A stretch of 64,000 nt of DNA from Spiroplasma phoeniceum (lineage in GTDB: Bacteria > Bacillota_I > Bacilli_A > Mycoplasmatales > Mycoplasmataceae), in the NCBI GenBank assembly GCA_026239495.1, contig CP110830.1, forward strand, positions 496,001 to 560,000, read 5' to 3'. This document shows, one piece after another, positions 43,510 to 54,558 of this stretch (the first letter of the stretch is position 1; every line of letters begins with the position of its first letter). The notes below the pieces were generated by a model, which did no database searches, was not told where the DNA came from, and saw only the letters and a list, made by a program, of their open reading frames with translations. The position numbers were made by a program, and so were the translations under genes.

Positions 43510-44805
43510 TTATTTACCTTTATAAATTTCTAACGCTTTTTTAACAGACATTTTGTAATCAACAATTTTATTAATTGTGGGGCGGTTTTTTAAAAAATTA
43601 TTACAATATTTTGCTGTTGGATCATATTTTTTTTGTTGTAACTCAGGATTAAAAATTCGAAAAAATGGTTGAGAATCAAATCCCACACCTGCTACTCATT
43701 GTCATGAGCATTGATTTATAATAGGGTCATAATCTATTAACTGTTGAGCAAAATATTGTTCGCCCTTACGTCAGTCAATTTGTAAATTCTTAACTAAAAA
43801 CGAAGCACAAACCATTCTTGCTCGATTATGTAATAAACCTGTTTCTTTTAACTCCTTCATTCCAGCATCAATAAAATCATAACCAGTTTCACCATTTTGC
43901 CACTTTTCTAGTCATTCTGGATTATTTGTCCAGTCAATTGTTATTTTTTTATTTCAATTTTCACTAAAATATCATTGTTGATTTAATTGTGCATTATAAG
44001 TTACTTGATAATAAAAATCTCGCCATGATAATTGGCGCGCAAAAGCGTTATCAAAAACACCAAATTTTTCAATGCTTCAAAGATAACATTGTCGAATTGA
44101 AATAATGCCAAATTTTAAAGAAGTGCTAATTTTTGCTGTACTATTTTCTAAATCAACAAAATCACGAGTTTGATGATAGTTTTGATCTAAATTAAAAATT
44201 GATGTTTTAACTTTTTCAGGTACTAATGGTAAATTAAAATCACTAGATTTAACATTTGTAATGTCTTGTAAAATCTCAAGATTTTTTAATTGTTGGGGCA
44301 AAAAGGATTTAACCTTATAAGGAACAATCTTATTAACGTTAAAATGTCCTTTTAATTTATTTCAAAATGGTGTAAAAACAGCATAATATCCATTTTGAGT
44401 ATTTTTTATTGTTAATGGTTCTATTAATACATAATCATCAAATTCATGATAAATAAAATTATATTCTTTTGATAACTGACGCATTGCTTTACTTCGGTTA
44501 ATAGCAAATGGTGTATAATCACGGTTTGTGTATATTTTATTAATTTTATAACCTTGGTCTAATAAAAATTTAATTCCAGTTTGTTCATTTTCACTTTTTA
44601 GAAAATTAACATGAGCCTTTTTCCTTAATTGTTTTAAACAATGAACCATTGTCTGAAAACTACGAGGTGAAAAATAATTATTTGCTTTTATTTGTTCTTT
44701 TGTAAAAATAAATAATAAATAAATTTTATCTTCTTCATTAGTCAACTGAGCAAGACCAAGATTATCTTCAATTCTAAAATCACGATGAAAAATAAAAATG
44801 TTCAT
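43510..44805 (-). CDS. phr: Deoxyribodipyrimidine photolyase
   Basis: 431 residues, complete. N-terminal photolyase domain ([34 protein letters not shown]). The C-terminal FAD domain has the family signature spread over [45 protein letters not shown] and [20 protein letters not shown]. It uses FAD and light to split pyrimidine dimers in DNA. Six or more TGA Trp codons, no lesion. A second copy of only its first 30 codons lies at 53564-53656. Confidence 0.92.
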
Positions 44806-44950
44806 TAATTACAACCACTTTCTAATTTATTTTTTATCATTATACTATAAATATGCTGTCACATAAAAAAATTAAATTTAATCTAATACACATTTACCTC
44901 AATTTAAGTTGTAATTATATACAAATATTAAAGAGAAGCGGGGAGTTAGA

Positions 44951-45701
44951 ATGGGAATGCCAACATTTTGTCCAATTCATTTAAAAATTCATGAATGTTC
45001 ATAAAATAGTAATAAAGCTATTTCAAGAACAACTGAAAATAGGATTAAAGAAAAAATGAATCGAATGTTAAATCCAACTACAACTAGTAATAAACCTATT
45101 AAATCAGCAGTAGTTGAAAAGGGAAAAATTCAATATATTTTAGAAAATGCTAAAAAAATAATGAAAACATTAAACACAAATTGGGAATTCAAAATGAAGA
45201 TGAAAAAGCGATTGGTGTTGATGAAAATGATATTAAAGCAAAAATGGCTCGTTTACGTGCTGCAGTTACCAACCAACAAGAAGTAGGTGAAAGAGATAAT
45301 AATAATTTATCTTCCCCCACTCGTACTAATAAAAAAAATCCTGGCTTGCAAGAAATAATAGATCATGCTTGTCGAGTTAATCGTGGCATTGAATACATCA
45401 AAAGTTCATCTGAAGAAGACAACCCGTTAGAAACAATTAGTGATTTTGATAATAATGACTTAGATCAATTAAATGTTAAAATGCAAACTAACCAAGGGGG
45501 GCCGTTTTAAACGCATCGAAACAAAAAAAGTCAATCAATAATAAACCTAATCCAGCACAAACAATGAAACAAAAATCTACTAATAAGGAAAAAATAAGTC
45601 ATAAGCTAGTTGAACCAACTATTATCTTAACTGCAACAGAAATTGAAGCTTTAATTGAAAAAGCTGTTGTTAAAGCAATCGCAAAAGAAAAAAATAATTA
45701 A
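44951..45701 (+). pseudogene. Dead copy of the unknown gene at 53803
   Basis: Starts MGMPTFCPIHLKIHECS behind GGGGAG, but the next codon is TAA where the other copy has GAA-type text (TCAGAAAAT changed to TCATAAAAT). An indel near 45160 and another near 45500 break the frame further. About 95% similar to 53803-54558. Divergent from phr. Confidence 0.8.
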
Positions 45702-45840
45702 AAGAAAAAAAGGGGGGGTAGACTGCACCCAGTATCTTTTTCTTTCCGACTTGAATATCATTTATTTCATTTTTTAACATCATTGATATATTCATCATGA
45801 GATAAATAAATATTGTTATGAATTGTTGCTTTTTTTAATA

Positions 45841-46908
45841 GACTTCTTGCATAACACATTAAAATAATTTCAAATATTTGTAAAAAGGGGTTAATATAAA
45901 ATTATAATTTTAATTAATTATGTCTTTTATTTAAAAATTTAATATTTTGCCACAACGAAAAATTATTTTATTATTCAAATTCGTTAATTTTAAATAAATC
46001 TTTTATGATAACTATAATAATTGTAAATTATAAATTGAAGCAATTAAATTAAATCTTAAACTAAATCGTTTTCTACGATTTCTATATTTTTCTGTAATAA
46101 TTTTAAATTTTTTAAGAATATCAAAAATATTTTCAATAATAATTCTTATTTTTGAAACTAGTCTATTATGTTGTTTTTGTTCTTTATTTAAATGTTTTTT
46201 CTTAGTTTTCTTTGTGGGCATTATAACATTATTGTGAATTTTTTTTATTCCTTGATAACCACTATCAACTATTAATTTGGTATTTTTTAAAATTGCGATT
46301 TTTGATTCTTTAAATAAAGCATAATCGTGTTTTTTACCAAGTGAAAAACTTGTTGCAATAATTTTTTTGGTTTCTTGTTCGATAATTACTTGTGTTTTAA
46401 TAGTGTGTTTTTTCTTTTTACCAGAATAAGATTGTTTTTGTCTTTTTTTGGGCGTTGGATTGGGGTTTTTGTAACATCAATAATAATGTTTTTATCATTA
46501 AAATAATAATTTATTAGTGCTTTTTTACCAGCAACTTGCTGAAAATCAGGGTGTTTAATTAAAATATCTTCAATTCACTTGATATTGCGATAACAATTAG
46601 CTTCACTAATTCCGAAATTTTTTCCAAGATGAAAATAAGTTCGATATTCTCGTCAATACGATAAAGTCATCAATAATCGATTTTCTAGTGATAATTTATT
46701 AGCTTTGCCGCCTTTTTTAAATTTTTCTATTTCAGCTACTTGTAAAATATCTAACATTTTATTAAAAATATCTTGTTTTATTCCTGTTAATCTTAATCAT
46801 TCTTTATCATTAATATTTTTAAATTCATCAAATTTCATAATTTAATATCCTCATAAATTATATTTTATAATAATATTTTAATAATAAAACCAGGTATCGC
46901 AAGAAGTC
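45841..46908 (-). mobile_element. IS5-family element E (intact), nested in an IS3 remnant
   Basis: 1068 bp flanked by TA on both sides. The second duplicated copy at 54.6 kb lacks it, so it inserted after the duplication (or was lost from copy 2). Confidence 0.85.
46012..46838 (-). CDS. IS5-family transposase OrfAB (element E)
   Basis: ATG 46838 to stop 46012-46014, 827 nt with the A7 slip site, as in elements A and B. OrfB has one Ala-to-Asp change (NIFDILKKF). Confidence 0.7.
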
Positions 46909-47407
46909 TAATAAAGAATGAAAACTTTCAATAACAATATTATCAGCACAATGATAATTTTTACCCATAGAAATTCTAATTTCATTAGATATACATTTAT
47001 TATTATATATTTTTGATGTGTATTGAAATCCATGATCTGAATGAATTATTATGTTACTGAGATCTTTTTTTATTTGTTTAATTTTATTAATTGCAGCATC
47101 TAAATTGCACATTTTCAAATAAATGATAATTATTTTTTTAATTTAAAATGCTTTTTAATTCAAATTGAATTGGAGGCATTTTTAATTTTAAAACCCTTCT
47201 ATAATTATTATACTCAACAATATAATTATCTATCATATTTTTTAGCTCATTAAAATTTTTGTATTTTGTTATATTTTTATTTTCTTTTTTTAAAATTGAA
47301 AACCAATTTTCAATAGGTGAATTATCTAAACAATTTCCACGTCGAGACATACTTATAGTTACTCCATAATCTCTTAATAAATCAAAATATGCATGTGAAG
47401 TAAAATA

Positions 47408-48476
47408 GACTTCTTGCATAATCTAATCTAATTATTTTAAAATTCCTATAAAATATTTTTAAATTAAAATAGAAATTATAGGAGATTAAAATTATGAAAT
47501 TTGATAAATTTAATTTTATTAATGATAAAGAATTATTGCGATTAACCGGAGCAAAAAAATCTACTTTTAATAAAATGTTAAATATTTTACAAGTAGCTGA
47601 AATAGAAAAATTTAAAAAAGGCGGAAAACTAATAAATTATCACTAGAAAATCGGCTACTGATGACTTTATCGTATTGACGAGAATATCGGACTTATTTTC
47701 ATCTTGCTAAAAGTTTTGACATTAGTGAATCTAGTTGTTGTCGCAATATCAAGTGAATTGAAGATATTTTAATTAAACACCCTGATTTTCAGCAAGTTGC
47801 TGGTAAAAAAGCACTAATAAATGATTATTTTAATGATAAAACTATTATTATTGATGTTACCGAAACCCCAGTCCAACGCCCAAAAAAAGACAAAAACAAT
47901 CTTATTCTGGTAAAAAGAAAAAAACACTATTAAAAAACAAGTAATTATCGAATAAGAAATCAAAAAAAAATATTGCAACAAGTTTTTCACTTGGTAAAAA
48001 ACACGATTATGCTTTATTTAAAGAATCAAAAATCGCAATTTTAAAAAATACCAAATTAATAGTTGATAGTGGTTATCAAGGAATACAAAAAATTAACAAT
48101 AACGTTCTAATACCTACAAAAAAAAGAAAAACCCTTTAAATAAAGAACAAAAACAACATAATAGACTAGTTTAAAAAATAAGAATTATTATTGAAAATAT
48201 TTTTGCTATTCTTAAAAAATTTAAAATTATTACAGAAAAATATCGTAATCGAAGAAAACGATTTAGTTTAAGATTTAATTTAATTGCTTCAATTTATAAT
48301 TTGCAGTTAGCATAGAAGATTTATTTAAAATTAAATAATTTAAATAATAAATTCATTTTTTGTTGTGGCAAAATATTAAATTTTTAAATAAAAAACATAA
48401 TTAATTAAAATTATATTTTTCTATTAGTGTCTTTTTACAAATATTCGCAATTTTTTAATAGGTTACGCAAGAAGTC
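47408..48476 (+). mobile_element. IS5-family element F (second variant, decayed)
   Basis: 1069 bp flanked by TA. The transposase begins at ATG 47494 (MKFDKFNFINDKELLRLTGA) but has several indels and stops (for example around 47635, 47930-47970 and 48170). It borders the left side of the microvirus provirus. Confidence 0.8.
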
Positions 48477-48479
48477 TAA

Positions 48480-48836
48480 TGTATGTGAAAGAGTTGTTAA
48501 TAAAAAACGGGAGAAGTTTCTTTAAGAGTTAATAAGGTTTTAGATTTATATAATTAAATACAAGAGACTGGAATTGGTAATACTTTACAAGAACTTATTG
48601 ATAAATATGAATCTGGTGAAGTTGTAGATTTTAACTTTAGACAAGGTCAATATTTAGATTTATCTGAGTTACCAAGTTCTGCTATGGATACTTTAAATTT
48701 GTTAAAAAATATTGATAATTTAGATGTTATTAATGATTATTTAAGGTCTTTAAATACTGTTAATGAAAAAGATAAAAAAGATGATTTAGATAATCAAATT
48801 GTTTTAAATGTTAATGATGATAAGAATAAATTTTAG
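48480..48836 (+). pseudogene. Microvirus VP3-like internal scaffold
   Basis: From about 48558 a frame reads QETGIGNTLQELIDKYESGE, then FRQGQYLDLSELPSSAMDTL, and ends at TAG 48834-48836. The short Tyr/Leu-rich scaffold sequence before the capsid gene is the gokushovirus order. The first 80 bp contain stops in all frames, so the N-terminus is lost. Confidence 0.6.
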
Positions 48837-48861
48837 GTAAAGGATAAAGGAGAAAATAAAA

Positions 48862-50538
48862 ATGAAAAAAAAATAAATTAGTTTATGGTTTTCAGATTGC
48901 TTTAGATAGGTCGCCACAGCATTCTGTATTTACAAGAAATAGTCAACTTACTACTGCTTTTAATGCTGGTGATTTGGTTCCTATTTATTTGGATGAGATT
49001 TTGCCTGGTGATAATGTTAAGATGGATGTTAAAGCTTTAATTCGTCAGACGACTATGATTAGGTCAGTTATGGATGTTTCTAATATTGATGTTTTTTGCT
49101 TTTTTTGTGCCAAATAGAATTATTTGGGATGATTTTAAAAAGTTTTTTGGTGAAAATAATGACCCCTGAGCTGTTACGGATGATGTTTTAATTCATATTG
49201 TTAAAGCCCCTAGTGATTGTGGGGTCGAAAAGTTGGAAATATTGCTGATTATATGGGCTTACCTGTTAATAAAGAAGGTTTAGAGGTTAATGTTTTGCCG
49301 TTTCGAGCTTATACTCGAATTGTCAATGATTGGTTTAGAGATCAAAATTTACAATCAGCTTCTCATATTAATAAGCATAGTTCTGATGGTAAGGGTTCTA
49401 ATTGCGGTAATTACGTTAAGGATTTAGAGTTAGGCGGCAAACCATTTATCGCTAATAAGTATCATGATTATTTTACTAGTGCTTTACCTAGTCCACAAAA
49501 AGGTTCGCCTATTACTTTAAATTTTGGTGTTAAAGCACTTGTTATGACCTCTTCACTTCCTTTGGTTGATGGTGAACAAAATGCGATTACATTTACTAAA
49601 ACAAATGGCTTGCCTCTTGATTTTGGTCAACATGAATTTAGATATCATTCTGACTAAACTTCTAGATTTAAGACAGGCTTAAAAGATGATTTAGTTGCCG
49701 TAGGGGTTTCATTTTCTCCTTCTCTTTATCCAGATAATTTATATGCTGATTTATCAAAAGCTACAGGTATATCAATTAATGATTTGCGACAAGCTATTGC
49801 TTATCAACATATGTTAGAGAAAGATGCTCGTAGTGGTACTCGTTATGTTTAATATTTGCGTTCTCATTTTGTTGTTAATTCTCCTGATGCTACACAACAA
49901 AGGGCAGAATATTTAGGTGGTTATCATAAACCATTGAATGTTAATACTGTTCTTCAGACTTCTAATACTGTTGATGCTGCTGGTGTTAAATCGCCACAAG
50001 CTAGTTTGGCTGCTTTTGGAGAAAGTTTTTAAGTCAAAGTATGATTAATAAAACTTTTTTAGAACATGGTTATTTGATTTTGGTTGCGTGTGTTAGATAT
50101 GAGCATTATTATCAACAAGGAGTTGAACAATTATGAACTCGTAGATTGCGTAACGATATTTATGATCAGATATTTGCTAATATTGGTGAACAGCCAATTA
50201 AAAATAAAGAAATTTATTTTAGTGGTGATGAAAAAGTAGATAATGAAATATTTGGTTATAATGAGGCGTGAACTTCGTATCGTTCTAAATTTATTAAGGT
50301 TACCGGTATGATGCGTAGTGTTAGTAAAGGTTTGGATGTTTATCATTATGCCGATAATTATGATAGGTTACCTAAGCTGTCTGATGAGTGATTACGAGAA
50401 GACAAGTCAAATATTGACCGTGCCTTAGCTATTAAATCAACTTATGATATGCCACAATTTCAATCTGATTTTTATTTTGAAGTTATGCATGAGCGCACAA
50501 TGCCATTTTTTAGTATTCCTGGTATTGATATAATTTAG
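48862..50538 (+). pseudogene. Microvirus major capsid protein VP1, multiple lesions
   Basis: AAAGGAG precedes ATG 48862, but an A-run shift breaks the frame at codon 5. The restored text has HSVFTRNSQLTTAFNAGDLV, FVPNRIIWDDFKKFFGE, LPFRAYTRIVNDWFRDQNLQ, GTRYVxYLRSHFVVNSPDA, RAEYLGGYHKPLNVNTVLQT and MMRSVSKGLDVYHYA, all typical of gokushovirus capsids (about 555 aa). Lesions include shifts near 48870, 49100, 49215 and 50030, and TAA at about 49655 and 49850. The coat cannot be made. Confidence 0.85.
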
Positions 50539-50552
50539 GAATGAAATATTTT

Positions 50553-50970
50553 ATGAATAATGAATATAGTCAATATTTTAGTGGTCAAAAATATACTACT
50601 GATATTAATCAATTTTGAAATGATAGATTATTAACTGGCGGTAGTAGCGCAAGGGTTAAAAATAAAATGAATTGTGATTTTCAGGAGCGTATGGCTAATA
50701 CGCAGTGACAACGTGGGGTTGAAGATATGAAAAAAGCAGGTATTAATCCTTTATCTGCTTTTACTAGTGCCACAGGAGCTGTTCCTGCTGGTTCTAGCAG
50801 AGCTGGTGGTTCTTCTGAATCTTATTTCTGGTATAGCTTCTAATATTATTGGTTCTAGTGCCAGGTTATTAGGTGATTTAGCAAATGCTAAGTCACCTAA
50901 TATGCTTACTGATTTGTATCAGCAGAATTTAAAAAATTTAATTGTTACATCTGCCAAGATGATTAAGTAA
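50553..50970 (+). pseudogene. Microvirus VP2 DNA pilot protein, frameshifted
   Basis: MNNEYSQYFSGQKYTTDINQ, then ERMANTQWQRGVEDMKKAGI with NPLSAF, the conserved VP2 signature. A shift near 50820-50832 separates it from SGIASNIIGSSARLLGDLAN and LYQQNLKNLIVTSAKMIK. ATG 50541 is an alternative in-frame start, but AGGA is then too close. Confidence 0.75.
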
Positions 50971-50981
50971 AAAAATTTTTT

Positions 50982-51052
50982 AAACCGCCAAAGGCGGTTT
51001 TGGTTGCAACGGGGCGTCTCTCTCTTGAATTTAAATTTAAGATGCCCCGTTG
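50982..51052 (+). terminator. Double stem-loop after VP2
   Basis: AAACCGCC (50982-50989)/GGCGGTTT (50993-51000) with a few T, then a second long stem CAACGGGGC (51007-51015)/GCCCCGTTG (51044-51052). High G+C for this window. It probably ends microvirus transcription; the second stem could be the viral replication hairpin. Confidence 0.6.
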
Positions 51053-51153
51053 AAGACAAGATTGTAAGGATTGTTTAGAAAGTAGTGGTTTTTTTGTATT
51101 TTCATTTCAGTTTTTTTATATATTTTTATTAAATATGAGGGGGAATTCTTAAA

Positions 51154-52127
51154 ATGGCGTGTTTAAAACCTATTCAAGTACATAATTTAAATAAAGGTTA
51201 AAAAGTAATTTTTAAAAGATATATTAATATTGATGTTGATAAATTAGATATGAATATGAATTATGAAAGTAATAATTCTGTTCCTTGCCGCAAGTGCGTC
51301 GGTTGTAAATTAGATAATGCTAAAGAGTGAGCTATTCGTTCTGCTTTAGAATGTAAGAGCTCAAAAGATAATTGATTTATTACTTTAACTTATGCTGGTG
51401 AATTTTTACCTGTTAATGATAGAGTTATTCCGGCGATTAGTTATTATTATTTAAGAAGATTTGTTGAATCTTTGCGTCAAGTTTTTACTCCTCAAGGAAT
51501 TAGAAATATTAGGTATTTAGCTAGTTCAGAATATGGTTCTTGAACGGATAGACCCAATTATCACCTTTGTTTTTTTTGGTCTCCCTTTTTTTGGTGTGGG
51601 GGGGGGAGTGACATTATTCATACTGGCGAAAGGTCTAATTTGAGTCATTTTTACTTTTTTAGTAAATTTGTTGATCCTATTTGAGGCAAAGGTATACATA
51701 AAATAGGTCGTATTACTTATCAGAGCGCCGGTTATGTCGCGCATTATACTTTGAAGAAGTTAGGTACTAAGTTAGATTATGAAAAATTAGGGATTGAACC
51801 TGAAAAATTGTATATGAGTAAAGGAATTGGTAAAAATTATTTTGATGAATTTAAAGATCAAATTTATAAATTTGATGTTGTTAATTTAAATACCGATAAG
51901 GGTTTATTTAAAGTACAACCGCCTCGTTATTTTGATCGTCTTTATGAAAAACAGAATAGTAAACATTTAGAAGAAATAAAAATGCTCACATTAATAATGC
52001 GAGGCATAATTTAGTTTCTCGTGTTCAAAATTCTGGCATAGGATATGTCAATTTACTTGGTAATAGAAAACATATTCTTTGCGAGAGAGTTAAAGATTTG
52101 AAGCGAAATGTTAAAGATAAAAAATAG
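51154..52127 (+). pseudogene. Microvirus replication initiator VP4
   Basis: MACLKPIQVHNLNKG then TAA at codon 16; the frame goes on with PCRKCVGCKLDNAKEWAIRS, WFITLTYAG, YLASSEYGSWTDRPNYH and YVAHYTLKK (the Tyr/Lys of the nicking site), which are gokushovirus Rep features. A frameshift near 51978 precedes the final part (NSGIGYVNLLGNRKHILCER). Two lesions, so it is inactive. Confidence 0.8.
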
Positions 52128-52175
52128 TATTTTTTATCTTTAATGTTATTATATATGAAAGGAGAAATTCTTAAA

Positions 52176-52298
52176 ATGGCGTTTCGTAAAAAAGTAAAAA
52201 ATACTGCAGCCCATCGTCGTTACTTAACAACTACTGCTCGTGCTGTTCGTGCTGCTAATTTGTTTCGTTCTACATCTCGTGGTGGAATTAGATTTTAG
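52176..52298 (+). CDS. Microvirus small Arg-rich protein (VP8-like)
   Basis: 40 residues: MAFRKKVKNTAAHRRYLTTT continuing with ARAVRAANLFRSTSRGGIRF. Intact, with GAAAGGAG upstream. Very basic, matching the small DNA-condensing virion protein of SpV4-type viruses. Intact within an otherwise dead provirus. Confidence 0.7.
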   Translation: MAFRKKVKNTAAHRRYLTTTARAVRAANLFRSTSRGGIRF

Positions 52299-52301
52299 TT
52301 T

Positions 52302-52436
52302 ATGACACAGGGAATTAATATTTTTTTATATATTTTAATATTTGTTATTATAGCTCTTTTATCAACTATTGTTGCTTTGTTAAGAAAAATTAATGATAGG
52401 TTAAAAAAGAAAAAAGATGATGAAAAAAAGAATTAA
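52302..52436 (+). CDS. Microvirus small single-helix membrane protein
   Basis: 44 residues: MTQGINIFLYILIFVIIALL then STIVALLRKINDRL and a Lys/Asp/Glu tail. One membrane helix plus charged tail, starting 3 nt after the VP8-like stop. In walled hosts such a protein might help lysis, but the host here has no wall. Function unknown. Confidence 0.6.
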   Translation: MTQGINIFLYILIFVIIALLSTIVALLRKINDRLKKKKDDEKKN

Positions 52437-52488
52437 TTTAATTTAATTGTTTTTTTAATTTATTTTGATAAATTTAGATGTTGTAATA

Positions 52489-53563
52489 GACTTCTTGCGT
52501 AATTTATTAAAAAATTGCAAATATTTGTAAAAAGACACTAATAGAAAAATATAATTTTAATTAATTATGTTTTTTATTTAAAAATTTAATATTTTGCCAC
52601 AACAAAAAATGAATTTATTATTTAAATTCTTTAATTTTAAATAAATCTTCTATGCTAACTGCAAATTATAAATTGAGGCAATTAAATTAAATCTTAAACT
52701 AAATTGTTTTCTTTGATTACGATATTTTTCTGTAATAATTTTAAATTTTTTAAGAATAGCAAAAATATTTTCAATAATAATTCTCATTTTTGAAACTATT
52801 CTATTACGTTGTTTTTGTGCTTTATTTAAAGGGTTTTTCTTTGTTTTTTTTGTAGGCATTAGAACATTATTGTGAATTTTTTGAATTCCTTGACAACCAC
52901 TATCAACTATTAATTTGGTATTTTTTAAAATTGAGATTTTTGATTCTTTAAATAAAGTATAATCATGTTTTTTTCCAAGCGAAAAACTTGTTGCAATAAT
53001 TTTTTTGGTTTCTTGTTCGATAATTACTTTTATTTTAATGGTGTGTTTTTTTCTTTTTACCAGAATAAGATTGTTTTTGTCTTTTTTTGGGCGTTGGATT
53101 GGGGTATCGGTAACATCAATAATAATAGTTTTATCATTAAAATAATCATTTATTAGTGATTTTTTACCAGCGAGTTGTTGAAAATCAGAGTGTTTAATTA
53201 AAATATCTTCAATTCACTTGATATTGCGATAACAATTAGCTTCACTAATATCAAAACTTTTAGCAAGATGAAAATAAGTCCGATATTCTCGTCAATACGA
53301 TAAAGTCATCAGTAGCCGATTTTCTAGTGATAATTTATTAGTTTTGCCACCTTTTTTAAATTTTTCTATTTCAGCTACTTGTAAAATATTTAACATTTTA
53401 TTAAAAGTAGCTTTTTTTGCTCCGGTTAATCGCAATAATTCTTTATCATTAATAAAATTAAATTTATCAAATTTCATAATTTTAATCTCCTATAATTTCT
53501 ATTTTAATTTAAAAATATTTTATAGGAATTTTAAAATAATTAGATTAGGTTATGCGAGAAGTC
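52489..53563 (-). mobile_element. IS5-family element G (second variant, frameshifted)
   Basis: 1075 bp flanked by TA, start codon at 53477. An extra T near 53045 breaks OrfB. It forms the right border of the provirus and the left border of the duplicated phr segment. Confidence 0.8.
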
Positions 53564-53656
53564 TAATAAATAAATTTTATCTTCTTCATTAGCCAACTCA
53601 GCAAGACCAAGATTATCTTCAATTCTAAAATAACGATGAAAAATAAAAATGTTCAT
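53564..53656 (-). pseudogene. Duplicated first 30 codons of phr
   Basis: Reads [20 protein letters not shown]..., with small changes from the real start at 44805 (for example D to Y). It is cut by IS element G. Direct evidence for a duplicated segment. Confidence 0.75.
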
Positions 53657-53802
53657 TAACTATAACCACTTTTTAATTTATTTTTTATCATTATACTATA
53701 AATATGCTATCACATAAAAAAGATTAAATTTAATCTAATACACATTTACATCAATTTAAGTTATAATTATATACAAATATTAAAGAAAAGAGGGGAGTTA
53801 GA

Positions 53803-54558
53803 ATGGGAGTGCCAACATTTTGTCCAATTCATTTAAAAATTCATGAATGTTCAGAAAATAGTAATAAAGCTATTTCAAGAACAACTGAAAATAGGATTAA
53901 AGCAAAAATGAATCGAATGCTAAATCCAACTACAACTAGTAATGAACCTATTAAATCAGCAGTAGTCGAAAAGGGAACAATTCAATATATTTTAGAAAAT
54001 GCTAAAAAAAATAATGAAAACATTAAACACAAATTGGGAATTCAAAATGAAGATGAAAAAGCGATTGGTGTTGATGAAAATGATATTAAAGCAAAAATGG
54101 CTCGTTTACGTGCTGCAGTTACTAACCAACAAGAAGTAGGTGAAAGAGATAATAATAATTTATCTTCCCCTACTAGTACTAATAAAAAAAATCCTGGCTC
54201 GCAAGAAATAATCGATCATGCTTGTCGAGTTAATCGTGGCATTGAATGCATCAAAAGTTCATCTGAAGAAGACAACCCGTTAGAAACAATTGGTGATTTT
54301 GATAATAGTGACTTAGATCAATTAAATGTTAAAACGCAAAATAACCAAGGGGGGGGAGCCGTTTTAAACGCATCGAAACAAAAAAAGTCAATCAATAATA
54401 AAACTAATCCAGCACAAACAATGAAACAAAAATCTACTAATAAGGAAAAAATAAGTCATAAACTAGTTGAACCAACTATTATCTTAACTGCAACAGAAAT
54501 TGAAGATTTAATTGAAAAAGCTGTTGTTAAAGCAATCGCAAAAGAAAAAAATAATTAA
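53803..54558 (+). CDS. Hypothetical protein, 251 aa (intact copy)
   Basis: ATG 53803 behind GGGGAG. N-terminus MGVPTFCPIHLKIHECSENS with Cys/His, then a long, polar, Asn/Ser/Lys-rich and probably disordered part with short helices (ENDIKAKMARLRAAVTNQQE), and a C-terminal helix (TATEIEDLIEKAVVKAIAKE). No TGA codon and no signal peptide. The second copy at 44951 is dead, so this one keeps the function, which is unknown. Confidence 0.65.
   Translation: MGVPTFCPIHLKIHECSENSNKAISRTTENRIKAKMNRMLNPTTTSNEPIKSAVVEKGTIQYILENAKKNNENIKHKLGIQNEDEKAIGVDENDIKAKMARLRAAVTNQQEVGERDNNNLSSPTSTNKKNPGSQEIIDHACRVNRGIECIKSSSEEDNPLETIGDFDNSDLDQLNVKTQNNQGGGAVLNASKQKKSINNKTNPAQTMKQKSTNKEKISHKLVEPTIILTATEIEDLIEKAVVKAIAKEKNN

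Larger units (their letters stand above)
45702..47407 (-). mobile_element. IS3-family (IS150-like) remnants, interrupted by IS5 element E
   Basis: Two transposase pieces from different elements. The first (46911-47118, continuing at 45700-45840) has IHSDHGFQYTSKIYNNK and NIVIESFHSLL. The second (47138-47407) has SMSRRGNCLDNSPIENWFSI and NYRRVLKLKMPPIQFELKS. Both show the DDE text of IS3 integrases. Element E splits the first and element F truncates the second. Confidence 0.7.
48477..52488 (+). mobile_element. SpV4-like gokushovirus (Microviridae) provirus, decayed
   Basis: A complete gene set in one direction: VP3-like scaffold, VP1 capsid, VP2 pilot, VP4 replication protein, a small Arg-rich protein and a small membrane protein. 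About 4.0 kb, close to the ~4.4 kb genome of spiroplasma virus SpV4. Large genes carry several frameshifts and stops while the two small genes are intact. Both ends are cut by IS5 elements F and G, so the original junctions are lost. Unlike the flanking chromosome it often uses TGG for Trp and GGT/CGT codons. Confidence 0.85.

Noticed and set aside
50131-50346. 71-codon frame opposite the microvirus capsid gene
   Set aside because: Antisense shadow of a region whose plus-strand text is plainly capsid protein.
48477-52488. Fragments of a filamentous plectrovirus (SpV1 type), common in spiroplasma chromosomes
   Set aside because: The proteins are clearly Microviridae (capsid text LPFRAYTRIVNDWFRDQ, VP2 MKKAGINP, Rep RPNYH), not plectrovirus.
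53344-53592. Reading frames beginning MPPFLNFSISATCKIF in three places
   Set aside because: They are the antisense of the IS5 transposase start region and recur only because the IS recurs.
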